Positions 41,856-49,952 of a DNA stretch of 64,000 nucleotides are shown here, in pieces. Under the pieces are notes generated by a model. It made no database searches. It was not told where the DNA came from and saw nothing but the letters and a program-made list of their open reading frames with translations. Every line of letters starts with the position of its first letter. Positions within the stretch are counted from its first letter, which is position 1. Source of the DNA: Arcobacter sp. (GTDB lineage: Bacteria > Acidobacteriota > Terriglobia > Bryobacterales > Bryobacteraceae); NCBI GenBank assembly GCA_020723085.1, contig DYJN01000017.1:1-64000 (forward strand), in the 5' to 3' direction. A program made the position numbers and the translations under genes.

Positions 41856-41881
41856 ACGCCCCCGTGCAAAGACGGGGGCGT
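41856..41881 (-). terminator. Intrinsic terminator
   Basis: ACGCCCCCGT (41856-41865) pairs perfectly with ACGGGGGCGT (41872-41881) around GCAAAG. Read on the minus strand, the stem is followed by a run of five T, so it ends transcription of the small secreted gene at 41917-42237. On the plus strand ATCATTTT follows, so fabI transcripts could also be affected. Confidence 0.85.
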
Positions 41882-41916
41882 ATCATTTTGGGAGGGAATG
41901 TGAATTCTTTCCCGGC

Positions 41917-42237
41917 TCAATTAAAGACGACCTTCATCGTCGTCCCGCCCAGCCGGATCTCCTGAACCTTCATCTTGCCGTTTTCATCGGCATAGCGCAC
42001 GGAAGTCGAGCTGAATTTCGATTCGCTCTGTTCGACTTTCACGGCGGCCTCCACCTTCTCTTTCCCTTTCTGGATGATGGCCTTGCCGTCTTCGAGAGTG
42101 AGCTTATAATCGCCGGGCTTCAACTCTTTGCCCGCCACTTGAGACGGCTGGAAAAGAGTCACGTTATAAGTGGCAGCGGATGCGGCAAGCAGTCCGATGG
42201 TAAGAAAAACAGCCAGAAACTTCGCGGTTTTGGTCAT
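41917..42237 (-). CDS. Small exported protein, family not named
   Basis: A 106-residue secreted protein with a clear signal peptide (KFLAVFLTIGLLAASAA). The mature part is a small beta-rich domain (YNVTLFQPSQVAGKELKPGD; KLTLEDGKAIIQKGKEKVEA; VQEIRLGGTTMKVVF). I recognise similar short proteins from Acidobacteria but know no function. ATG 42237 has GAGGAG about 8 nt upstream; the GTG nine bases earlier is in frame and less likely. It has its own promoter (42258-42285) and terminator (41856-41881), so it is a single-gene unit. Confidence 0.75.
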   Translation of the reverse strand: MTKTAKFLAVFLTIGLLAASAATYNVTLFQPSQVAGKELKPGDYKLTLEDGKAIIQKGKEKVEAAVKVEQSESKFSSTSVRYADENGKMKVQEIRLGGTTMKVVFN

Positions 42238-42257
42238 CGTGCACACTCCTCGATTTC

Positions 42258-42285
42258 AGTATAGTTCGATCCCATTCGTTTGGAA
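42258..42285 (-). promoter_or_regulatory. Promoter of the small exported protein gene
   Basis: On the minus strand TTCCAA (42280-42285) is separated by 16 nt from TATACT (42258-42263), a good -10 and a weak -35. The ATG follows 20 nt after the -10, with GAGGAG between, which is a normal leader. Confidence 0.55.
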
Positions 42286-42420
42286 CAGGGCAGCCACATT
42301 AAATTTCCAACTTTCTGGTGGTGCTACCTGTTCTTGCTAACATTTTCCTACTACGCACGGTTCGCGCCGTGGTGTTGTTCGTCTCTCATGATTCAATACG
42401 GTTGAGCCGCCCCAAGGGTT

Positions 42421-43383
42421 CTAAGACTGGCTGTAAACTTTGCTGAGAAACGCCTCCGCGTGGTCAATGGCACGGGCCGCCACTCGTGGATCGTCGCCAA
42501 ATCCTTCAAACCAAACGACTGCGGGCTCCCGGCGGAACCAGGTCATCTGGCGCTTGGCATACTGCCGCGTGGCAACGGCAGCCATCTCCGCCGCTTCCTT
42601 CGGTTGGAGGCGCCCTTGCACGCAAGCCAGCGCCTCCTTGTAGCCGATGGATTCGAACGCCTTGGCTGTAGCGGGCACGCCCCGAGCCAGAAGTCCGGCC
42701 ACCTCCTCGATCAACCCCTGCTCGAACATCCGCAGGGTCCGCACGTGGATCCTGTCGACCAGCGCCTTGCGCGCCGGCCGCAGTCCCAGCTTCAGAGTCC
42801 GATACCCTTCGAGGGGTTTCCGCCCGGTCGCGAACACTTCAGAGGCAGGCCGTCGCGATTCCAGACAGATTTCCAGGGCGCGCACCGTTTTCTGCACGTC
42901 GTTCGGGTGGATCGATGCCGCCGTGCGCGGATCCAGCCGGCGCAGGATCCGGTGCAGGCTCCCCGGGCGCCTGTTTTCTCTGCTCAGCAGCCGCGCCCGC
43001 AGCGCCTCGTCCCGCACAGGCGCTTCGGCAAGCCCTTCCAGCAGCGCCTTCAGATAGAACCCGGTGCCTCCGGCGACTACTGGCACGCGTCCCCTCCCGC
43101 TTACTTTGCTCAGCGCCACCCGCGCCGCACGGGCATATGCCCCCGCGCTGTAGACCTCCCACGGCTCGAGGACGTCGTACAGGTGGTGGGGCACGCCAGC
43201 CCGCTCCGTAAGAGGAGTTTTGGCCGTGCCGATGTCCATGCCCCGGTACAGCTGGAGTGAATCGCAGTTGATGATCTCGCCCCCGAGCCGCCGCGCCACC
43301 TCCAGCGCCAGGCTGCTTTTTCCGGAGCAGGTCGGCCCCAGGATGACCAGCAGGGGGAGTTCGCCTTGCGTGGAATTCCTCAT
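42421..43383 (-). CDS. miaA: tRNA dimethylallyltransferase
   Basis: A 320-residue enzyme that adds a dimethylallyl group to adenosine 37 of tRNAs reading UNN codons. It has the P-loop ILGPTCSGKSS (Lys22), the DSLQLYRGMDIGTAKTP region with the catalytic Asp, the GVPHHLYDVLEPWE segment, VAGGTGFYLKALLEG, and the GYKEALACVQG tail motif. The domain order and length match the family. The ATG at 43383 is chosen by homology to the usual N-terminus; no clear ribosome-binding site is visible, and the frame remains open for 17 more codons. It lies next to a divergent TPR gene and is apparently monocistronic. Confidence 0.93.
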   Translation of the reverse strand: MRNSTQGELPLLVILGPTCSGKSSLALEVARRLGGEIINCDSLQLYRGMDIGTAKTPLTERAGVPHHLYDVLEPWEVYSAGAYARAARVALSKVSGRGRVPVVAGGTGFYLKALLEGLAEAPVRDEALRARLLSRENRRPGSLHRILRRLDPRTAASIHPNDVQKTVRALEICLESRRPASEVFATGRKPLEGYRTLKLGLRPARKALVDRIHVRTLRMFEQGLIEEVAGLLARGVPATAKAFESIGYKEALACVQGRLQPKEAAEMAAVATRQYAKRQMTWFRREPAVVWFEGFGDDPRVAARAIDHAEAFLSKVYSQS

Positions 43384-43508
43384 GAGACGCCCGGAAAACC
43401 GCCGCGGACGGGAACCGCGGCGCGCCTGATGCACATCAGCTATAGTTAGGATAACAGCGGCCTCTGCGGCTGCCGCCCGCCCGACGGCGGCTCGGCATCC
43501 GGGCCGGG

Positions 43509-45554
43509 ATGGCGACGATGAACATTTCCACCCTCGTTTGTTTCTTGTTGGCAGCTCTTGCGGCGCCCTTGGGCGCCCAGCCGCAACAGTCCGCCCGGCA
43601 GGGCGCGCCGGACAGGGCTTCGGCGTATTATCACGCCGCGCTCGGCCACCTTTACGCCGAGTTGGCCGCCCAGTTCGGCGGGCGCGGCGAGTACATCCAG
43701 AAGGCCATCGAGAGCTACCGGCTTGCCGTCCAGTTCGACCCAGAAGCCTCGTTCCTGGCCGAAGAGCTCGCCGAGTTATACGTCCAGAGCGGACAGATCC
43801 GCTCCGCCGTCAGCGAGCTGGAAGAAGCCCTGCGCCGCAATCCCGGCGACGTGAACGCCCGCCGCATCCTGGGCCGCCTCTACACCGCCCGCATCCGCGA
43901 AGGCCAGTCCGCGCGCATGAACGAGGACATGCTGAAACAGGCCGTCGCCCAATATGAGAAAGTCACCGAACTGGCGCCCCGCGACAAGGAAGCCTGGCTC
44001 ATGCTCGGCCGGCTCTACAAACTCCTGCAGAACTCCCCGTCCTCGGAGCGGGCGTTCAAGAAGGTGCTCGAGATCGACGGGAACAATGAAGACGCCCTGA
44101 CCGGGCTGGCGATGGTCTACTCTGACCTCGGCGACACCGCATCGGCCAGCCAGATGCTGAAGCGCGTGGCCGAAAAGAATCCGAGCACGCGCACGCTGCT
44201 GGCGCTCGCCTCCGCTTACGAACGGCTCCGCCAGTACCGCGAGGCGGCGGAAACTTACCGACGGGCCCTCGAGCTCACCCCGGACAACCTCGACCTGAAG
44301 CGAGCCTGGGCCCAGTCCCTGTTTGCCGCCGAGGACTATGAGAAGGCGCAGGCTGCGTTCGAAGAACTGCTGTCTGCCGAGTCCAACGATCTCCTCGCCC
44401 TCCTGCGGCTCTCGCAGATCCACCGCCAGAAGCAGGATTTTGCGAAGGCTGAAGAATACGCCCGGCGGGCGGCGAAGCTCGATCCCGCGAACCTCGAAGT
44501 GCAGTACAACGAGGTGAGCCTGCTGGAAGCTCAGGGCAAGCTGCCGGAAGCCATCGCCCGGCTGAAGGAGATCCTCGCGTCCATCGAGCGGCGCCCCGGC
44601 TCTTTCGGTGAGAGAACGAACCGCGTGATCCTGCTCGAGCGGCTCGGGATGCTCCACCGCATGGCTGAACAGACCGCCGACGCCGTGGCTGCATTCCGCG
44701 AAATGGCCCAGGTGGACCCGGATTCCGCCGCCCGCGCCGAGGCTCAGATCATGGACGCTCTGCGGGCGGCCAAGGACTTCGCCGCCGCCGAAAAGGAAGC
44801 CCGGGCGGCTTTGCAGAAATTCCCCAACGACCGGCTGATCAAGAGCCTCGCCGCCTCTGTTTTTGCGGATCTTGGCCGTTACCGGGAAGCCGAATCTCTT
44901 CTGAAGTCTTCCTTCGACGGCAAGAACGACCGCGAAACGTGGGTTTCTCTCGCGCAGGTGTACGAAAAGCAGAAGAATTTCGCTGAAATGGCCCGCGCCC
45001 TTGACGAAGCCGGCAAGTTGTCCTCCACTCAGGAAGAGAAAGAAGTCGTGCACTTCATGCGAGGCGCCATGTACGAGCGGCAGAAGAAATACGACCTCGC
45101 CGAGGCGGAATTCCGCAAGGTTCTCGAAATCAATCCCAAGTCGGCTTCCGCTCTTAATTACCTCGGCTATATGCTCGCCGACCGGAATGTGCGCCTGCAG
45201 GAAGCGCTCGAAATGATCCGCAAGGCGGTGGCGCTCGAACCCAACAACAGCGCGTTTCTGGACTCCCTCGGCTGGGCTTACTACCGGCTCAACCGGCTGG
45301 AGGAAGCCGCAGAGTACCTCCAGAAGTCACTGGCGCGCAGCTCGCGCGATCCCACCGTGCACGATCACATGGGCGACGTCTACTACAGCCTGAGCCGCAT
45401 CAAGGAAGCCGTGCAGCACTGGGAGCGTTCTCTCCAGGAATGGCAGTCGAGTCCTCCGGGCGACATCGACCAGGAGGAGGTGGCCAGCATCCGGAAGAAG
45501 CTCGAGAACGCGCGCATCCGCCTCGCGCGCGAAGCCGCCAGGCAGAAGAATTGA
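43509..45554 (+). CDS. Exported TPR-repeat protein
   Basis: A 681-residue protein with a signal peptide (ISTLVCFLLAALAAPLGA) and a solenoid of tetratricopeptide repeats from about residue 35 to 650. TPR units are evident in AEELAELYVQSGQIRSAVSELEEALRRNP, EAWLMLGRLYKLLQNSPSSE, LLALASAYERLRQYREAAETYRRALELTPD and SLGWAYYRLNRLEEAAEYLQ (quoted in parts). Such proteins act as protein-protein scaffolds in outer-membrane or secretion assemblies. No partner gene lies beside it: miaA is divergent and a DUF1080 gene converges. It may act in assembly of envelope complexes. ATG 43509 is used; a second in-frame ATG at 43518 is possible. Confidence 0.85.
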   Translation: MATMNISTLVCFLLAALAAPLGAQPQQSARQGAPDRASAYYHAALGHLYAELAAQFGGRGEYIQKAIESYRLAVQFDPEASFLAEELAELYVQSGQIRSAVSELEEALRRNPGDVNARRILGRLYTARIREGQSARMNEDMLKQAVAQYEKVTELAPRDKEAWLMLGRLYKLLQNSPSSERAFKKVLEIDGNNEDALTGLAMVYSDLGDTASASQMLKRVAEKNPSTRTLLALASAYERLRQYREAAETYRRALELTPDNLDLKRAWAQSLFAAEDYEKAQAAFEELLSAESNDLLALLRLSQIHRQKQDFAKAEEYARRAAKLDPANLEVQYNEVSLLEAQGKLPEAIARLKEILASIERRPGSFGERTNRVILLERLGMLHRMAEQTADAVAAFREMAQVDPDSAARAEAQIMDALRAAKDFAAAEKEARAALQKFPNDRLIKSLAASVFADLGRYREAESLLKSSFDGKNDRETWVSLAQVYEKQKNFAEMARALDEAGKLSSTQEEKEVVHFMRGAMYERQKKYDLAEAEFRKVLEINPKSASALNYLGYMLADRNVRLQEALEMIRKAVALEPNNSAFLDSLGWAYYRLNRLEEAAEYLQKSLARSSRDPTVHDHMGDVYYSLSRIKEAVQHWERSLQEWQSSPPGDIDQEEVASIRKKLENARIRLAREAARQKN

Positions 45555-45600
45555 CGCGGTGCGCCCGTGCGCGCCGCCTTCGATTGCCGGTCTTCCCTTC

Positions 45601-46209
45601 TTATTTCTTCGGCAGCCTCTTGTAATAGAGATTGCGGTAATAGGTGGTCGACTTCGGGTCGTGCCCCTGCAACGCCAGCCAGCCCTTCTGATAGGTGTTC
45701 TTCTCGTCGGCGTAATCCGTGATCACCTTGCCGTTCACCTGAATCACAATGTGGTTGCCCCGCACGATGATGTGCTGCGTGCCCCACTCGTTCGGCTTCG
45801 TCGGGCTCACGAAATTCTTGTGGAAGTTATACAGGCTGCCAGTCTTCACGGGATCGGTGTGGGTGGCGTTGACCTGCGCTTCGTAGCCCTTGGGCCAGCC
45901 TGGCCCGAACGCCGCCCGGAAGTACATCCCCGAGTTGCTGCCGTCTGTCGTCTTGAAGTCGGCTTTGAACTCGCAGTCCTCGCACTCTTCCACCATCCAG
46001 AACAGGTGGCTGCGGAAGCCCGTGGTCTTGATCGCGGGCTGCCCGTCTTCAACGACCACTTCCCACGCCTGAGGGTTTTCGTTGGCCTTCCAGCCGTCGA
46101 GGTTCTTGCCGTTGAACATCGGCGTCCACTCGCCGGTCTTGATCTGCTGGCCGGATAGCGCGCACGAGGCGGCCAGGGCCATCACCATGAGTCCGGGAAA
46201 TCTCTTCAT
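45601..46209 (-). CDS. DUF1080 (3-keto-disaccharide hydrolase-like) secreted protein
   Basis: A roughly 202-residue exported protein with signal KRFPGLMVMALAASCALSG. The mature part has the DUF1080 concanavalin-like fold: WTPMFNGKNLDGWKANEN, a LWMVEECEDCEFKADFK-type strand (three Cys in CEDC and SC), GSNSGMYFRAAFGP, the DYADEKNTYQKGWLALQGH turn and STTYYRNLYYKRLP. Some DUF1080 members hydrolyse 3-keto-disaccharides; most act in carbohydrate breakdown. The ATG at 46209 is preferred over one at 46218 because the putative TAGAAT -10 overlaps the latter. It diverges from the phosphofructokinase gene. Confidence 0.85.
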   Translation of the reverse strand: MKRFPGLMVMALAASCALSGQQIKTGEWTPMFNGKNLDGWKANENPQAWEVVVEDGQPAIKTTGFRSHLFWMVEECEDCEFKADFKTTDGSNSGMYFRAAFGPGWPKGYEAQVNATHTDPVKTGSLYNFHKNFVSPTKPNEWGTQHIIVRGNHIVIQVNGKVITDYADEKNTYQKGWLALQGHDPKSTTYYRNLYYKRLPKK

Positions 46210-46216
46210 ACCCGCC

Positions 46217-46222
46217 ATTCTA
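46217..46222 (-). promoter_or_regulatory. Putative -10 element TAGAAT, leaderless-type
   Basis: On the minus strand TAGAAT ends 7 nt before the ATG at 46209. A transcript starting at the usual distance would begin at or next to the start codon, and no Shine-Dalgarno site lies between. It is back to back with the +strand TACACT at 46263-46268. Confidence 0.4.
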
Positions 46223-46262
46223 CCCGGCGGGCGGCGGCCGGTACCGGCCTCCGGCAGTGCGC

Positions 46263-46268
46263 TACACT
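46263..46268 (+). promoter_or_regulatory. Putative -10 element TACACT, leaderless-type
   Basis: GCTACACT ends 9 nt before the phosphofructokinase ATG at 46278. There is no Shine-Dalgarno site between, which would make the transcript nearly leaderless. No -35 box was recognised. Confidence 0.42.
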
Positions 46269-46277
46269 GGCCTGCAC

Positions 46278-47585
46278 ATGGACGCGAGAATCGCTTATAT
46301 CGAGCGCCTCGGCGACGCGCGCATTCCTTCCCCTCTGCCTTCGCGCGACATCGATCCCGAGCACCCCAACCCGTTCGTCGCCGACAGCCATTACATCCCG
46401 CTGCACATCACCCGCTACGAAGGCCTCGACCGGCCGGGCAACGTGCTGTTCGAGAAAGCCGGTCCGCGCGAGAAGATCTTCTTCGATCCCGAGCGCAGCG
46501 CCGCGGCCGTCGTCACCTGCGGCGGGCTCTGCCCGGGCCTGAACAACGTCATCCGCAGCCTCGTGTTCAGCCTCCGCGCGCAGTACGGCGTCACGCGCAT
46601 CCACGGCATCCGCTACGGCTATCACGGCCTCAATCCCGCCAACGGCTTCCCGCCTCTCGAACTCTCGCCGGAGCTCGTGAGCGACATCCACGAAGTCGGC
46701 GGGACCATTCTTGGCACATCGCGCGGCCCGGAAGACCCGCAGGTCATGGTGCGGTTCCTGCGCGATCTGGGTGTCAATATGCTCTTCCCCATCGGCGGCG
46801 ACGGCACGCAGCGGGGCGCTCACAAGATTCACGTGGCCGCCTCCGAACTCGGATACCCGCTTTCCGTCGTCGGCATCCCAAAGACCATCGACAACGACAT
46901 CCTCTACGTCAGCCGCACGTTCGGCTACGGGACGGCGGTGAACGCCGCGCGGCACGTCATCGACGTCGCCCACACGGAAGCGCGCGCCGTGCTGAACGGG
47001 GTTGGACTCGTCAAGCTGATGGGCCGCGATTCGGGCTTCATCGCCGCCGGAGCGACGCTCGCGAGCGGCGAAGTGAACTACTGCCTGATCCCCGAACAGC
47101 CCTTCGAGCTCGGCGGCGAGCGGGGCCTGCTGGCAGTGCTGGAAGAGCGGCTGCGGCGGAAACGCCACGCGGTGATCGTTGTTGCCGAGGGCGCCGGCCA
47201 GCACCTCATCCCCCGCGATTCGGTCGAAAAAGACGCCTCCGGCAACATCAAGCACGCCGACATCGGCCTGTTCCTCAAAGACCGCATCACCGCCCATTTC
47301 CGTTCCAAATCCATCCCCGTCAACGTCCGCTATATCGACCCCAGCTACATGATCCGCGGCCTGCCCGCTGATACCGAGGACTCGATCCTCTGCGACGGGC
47401 TGGCCCGCAACGCGGTGCACGCCGCGATGACAGGGCGCAGCGGGCTCATCATCGGCCTCGTGCACAACCGCATGGTGCATGTCCCCTCCCACATGATCAC
47501 CGCGGGCCGCAAAACCGTCAGCCTCGACGGCGAACTCTGGAAATCCGTGCTCGCCGTCACCGGCCAGCCGGCGGGATGGAAATGA
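46278..47585 (+). CDS. 6-phosphofructokinase (ATP-type, PFK family)
   Basis: A 435-residue glycolytic kinase that phosphorylates fructose 6-phosphate. Motifs: CGGLCPGLNNVIRSLV (phosphate loop), GGDGTQRGAHKI (nucleotide site), GIPKTIDNDI, the TFGYGTAVNAARHVIDVAH helix, KLMGRDSGFIA and VIVVAEGAGQ. The Gly in GGDGT favours ATP over PPi, while the Lys in PKTIDND is shared with plant and trypanosome long ATP-PFKs and PPi-dependent forms, so donor choice is inferred. Length is greater than E. coli PfkA, fitting this long subgroup. ATG 46278 is used; an in-frame GTG at 46257 precedes the promoter-like element. It is monocistronic. Confidence 0.88.
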   Translation: MDARIAYIERLGDARIPSPLPSRDIDPEHPNPFVADSHYIPLHITRYEGLDRPGNVLFEKAGPREKIFFDPERSAAAVVTCGGLCPGLNNVIRSLVFSLRAQYGVTRIHGIRYGYHGLNPANGFPPLELSPELVSDIHEVGGTILGTSRGPEDPQVMVRFLRDLGVNMLFPIGGDGTQRGAHKIHVAASELGYPLSVVGIPKTIDNDILYVSRTFGYGTAVNAARHVIDVAHTEARAVLNGVGLVKLMGRDSGFIAAGATLASGEVNYCLIPEQPFELGGERGLLAVLEERLRRKRHAVIVVAEGAGQHLIPRDSVEKDASGNIKHADIGLFLKDRITAHFRSKSIPVNVRYIDPSYMIRGLPADTEDSILCDGLARNAVHAAMTGRSGLIIGLVHNRMVHVPSHMITAGRKTVSLDGELWKSVLAVTGQPAGWK

Positions 47586-47612
47586 CCCGGAGACGCCGCC
47601 GCGCGCTGCGAT

Positions 47613-47618
47613 AGACTC
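47613..47618 (+). promoter_or_regulatory. Putative -10 element TAGACT, leaderless-type
   Basis: TAGACT ends 6 nt before the ATG of the rhamnosidase-like gene at 47625, without any Shine-Dalgarno site. It lies 28 nt after the phosphofructokinase stop, so this gene may have its own promoter. No -35 box was recognised. Confidence 0.38.
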
Positions 47619-47624
47619 GACTCC

Positions 47625-49934
47625 ATGCATCGCCGTGCATTCCTGCTGCAGACGGCCGCCTTCGGCGTGGCGCAAGCCGTGGAGATCGATCTGTCGAAAC
47701 AGCCCTGGACCGCCCGCTGGATCCATCCGCCCGGCGAAGAGAACCTGCAGGGCTACGGCGTCTATCTGTTCCGCCGCGCGGTGGAACTGGCATCCAAGCC
47801 GCAGAAGTGCCTCATCCATGCCACCGCCGACAGCCGTTACGAGCTCTTCGTCAACGGCGCGCGCGTCCTCCGGGGCCCGGCTCGCGGGGATCTGTACCAC
47901 TGGCGTTACGAGACCGCCGACATCGCCCCGCACCTGAGGGCGGGGAAGAATGTGGTCGCCGCCATCGTCTGGAACGACGGGCCGCACGCCGCCATCGCGC
48001 AGTGGTCGCACCGCACCGCGTTTCTCCTCCAGGCCGCGGATACGGACCACGCAGCGTTCAATACAGGCCAAGGCTGGCGCTGCCTGAAGTGCGCCGCCTA
48101 CAGCCCCATTCCAGTGCCCAACTACCAGCCCACCGGCTACTACGCCATCGGCCCGATGGAGCGCTTCCACGCCGCACAGTACCCCTGGGGCTGGCAGTCG
48201 GCGGAGTTCGATGACCAGAGCTGGGCTCCGGCGCGCGCCGGTCTCGCCGCCGCCTCGCGCTGGCAGCGCGACGCGCCCACGCGATGGATGCTGGTTCCGC
48301 GCCCCATTCCGCTGATGGAGGAGCGCGCTGAGAGGTTTGCCCGCCTCCGCAAGGCGGAGGGCATCGCGGCGCCCCCGGACTTCCCCGCCCGCCCGGCGCG
48401 CCTCGCCATCCCGCCGCGTACGAAGGGCTGGCTGCTGCTCGACCAGAATCATCTCACCTGCGCGTTTCCGGAACTCGAATTCGAGGGCGGCGCCGGTTCA
48501 TCGATCACGGTGCGCTACGCCGAAGCGCTCTGGCAGCAGCTGAAGCCGCGCCGCATGAAGGGCCATCGCGACGAGGTCGAAGGCAAGGAGTTCATCGGCT
48601 ACGGCGACACGATCCTGCCCGACGGCGCGCGGCGGCTGTGGCGCCCGCTTTTCTGGCGCACGTACCGCTATGTGCGGATCGACATCGAGACCGGGGATCA
48701 GCCGCTCGCCATCAGCGACATCCGCGGCGTGGCCACCGGGTATCCGTTCCAGGTCAAGGCGCGGTTCGAGTCCGGCGATCCTCTCCACCAGAAAATCCTC
48801 GAAACGGGCTGGCGCACCGCCCGCCTCTGCGCGCACGAGACCTACATGGACTGCCCGTACTACGAGCAGCTTCAGTATGCCGGCGACACGCGCATTCAGG
48901 CGCTTGTCTCTCTCTACATGACCGGCGACGCGCGCCTGATGCGCAACGCCATCGAGCAGATCGACTCCTCGCGCACGGCGGAAGGCGCCACCTATTCGCG
49001 CGCTCCCAGCACGCTCCAACAGTACATCCCGCCGTTCTCGCTGTGGTGGATCGGCATGGTGCACGACTACTGGCGCTATGTGGACGATCCGGGCTTCGTG
49101 AAAGACATGCTCGGCGGCGTGCGCGCCGTGCTCGGCTTCTATGAACGCTGCCTGCGCCCGGACGGGCTTCTCGGTCCGATGCCGTGGTGGAACTACGTCG
49201 ACTGGGTGGAGGGCTGGCGGAACGGGCGCCCGCCCTGCGAGCCCGGCATCATGCCCGCCTCGATCCATCTGCAGCTCCTGCTGGCGCTTCAGTACGCCGC
49301 CGATCTCGAGCAGGCGCTCGGCATCGAGCCCCTCGCGGCGCGCTGCCGCGGTCAGGCTGCGCGCCTGGCGAAGGCCATCCAGCGTTTCTGGAGCGAAGAC
49401 CGCCGCCTCTACAGCGAGGACCTCGCCCACAGCCACTTCTCGCAGCACGCCAACGCCCTTGCCGTCCTGGCGTCTCTTCCCGCGTCGCAACAGGAAGCGC
49501 GCGATCTCATGCTGCGCGTCGAACCCGCGCAGAACATGGCCAAGTGCTCCGTCTATTTCCGCTACTACCTGGACCGGGCCATGGCGCAGGCGGGGCTGGG
49601 AGACCGTTATCTGAGCCGGCTGGCCACCTGGGAGTTCATGCTGAAGGAAGGGCTGACCACATGGGCGGAACAGGACAGCCCGTACACGCGCTCGGACTGC
49701 CATGCCTGGGGCTCGAGCCCGAACATCGAGTTCTTCCGGACCGTGCTGGGCGTGGATTCCGCCGGTCCGGGCTGGTCGAAAGTCATCGTCAAGCCGCACC
49801 TCGGACCGCTGCGGAGAGCTTCCGGCGCGGTTCCTCACCCCAAAGGCGCCGTCGAGGTGAGAGTGGAACGGAAGGGAACCGGTTACCGGATCGATGTGCG
49901 CGCGCCGGAGGGCGTCGAAGTGATCCGCGGCTGA
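47625..49934 (+). CDS. Alpha-L-rhamnosidase-like glycoside hydrolase (GH78-like)
   Basis: A 769-residue glycoside hydrolase with a short hydrophobic/Tat-poor leader (AFLLQTAAFGVAQA). The N-terminal beta domains have ATADSRYELFVNGARVLRGPA, a family-typical carbohydrate-binding sandwich. The catalytic (alpha/alpha)6 barrel contains HETYMDCPYYEQLQYAGDTR, a close match to the GH78 D-CPY-E-x-x-x-x-GD motif, then SLWWIGMVHDYWRYVDDPGF and MPWWNYVDWVEGW with the acidic residues used as acid/base. The C-terminal beta sandwich (GSSPNIEFFRTVLG; GWSKVIVKPHLG) ends the chain. It would remove rhamnose from plant or microbial glycans; sugar specificity is inferred. Confidence 0.82.
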   Translation: MHRRAFLLQTAAFGVAQAVEIDLSKQPWTARWIHPPGEENLQGYGVYLFRRAVELASKPQKCLIHATADSRYELFVNGARVLRGPARGDLYHWRYETADIAPHLRAGKNVVAAIVWNDGPHAAIAQWSHRTAFLLQAADTDHAAFNTGQGWRCLKCAAYSPIPVPNYQPTGYYAIGPMERFHAAQYPWGWQSAEFDDQSWAPARAGLAAASRWQRDAPTRWMLVPRPIPLMEERAERFARLRKAEGIAAPPDFPARPARLAIPPRTKGWLLLDQNHLTCAFPELEFEGGAGSSITVRYAEALWQQLKPRRMKGHRDEVEGKEFIGYGDTILPDGARRLWRPLFWRTYRYVRIDIETGDQPLAISDIRGVATGYPFQVKARFESGDPLHQKILETGWRTARLCAHETYMDCPYYEQLQYAGDTRIQALVSLYMTGDARLMRNAIEQIDSSRTAEGATYSRAPSTLQQYIPPFSLWWIGMVHDYWRYVDDPGFVKDMLGGVRAVLGFYERCLRPDGLLGPMPWWNYVDWVEGWRNGRPPCEPGIMPASIHLQLLLALQYAADLEQALGIEPLAARCRGQAARLAKAIQRFWSEDRRLYSEDLAHSHFSQHANALAVLASLPASQQEARDLMLRVEPAQNMAKCSVYFRYYLDRAMAQAGLGDRYLSRLATWEFMLKEGLTTWAEQDSPYTRSDCHAWGSSPNIEFFRTVLGVDSAGPGWSKVIVKPHLGPLRRASGAVPHPKGAVEVRVERKGTGYRIDVRAPEGVEVIRG

Positions 49935-49952
49935 AATGAGCCTTGCGGCGCA

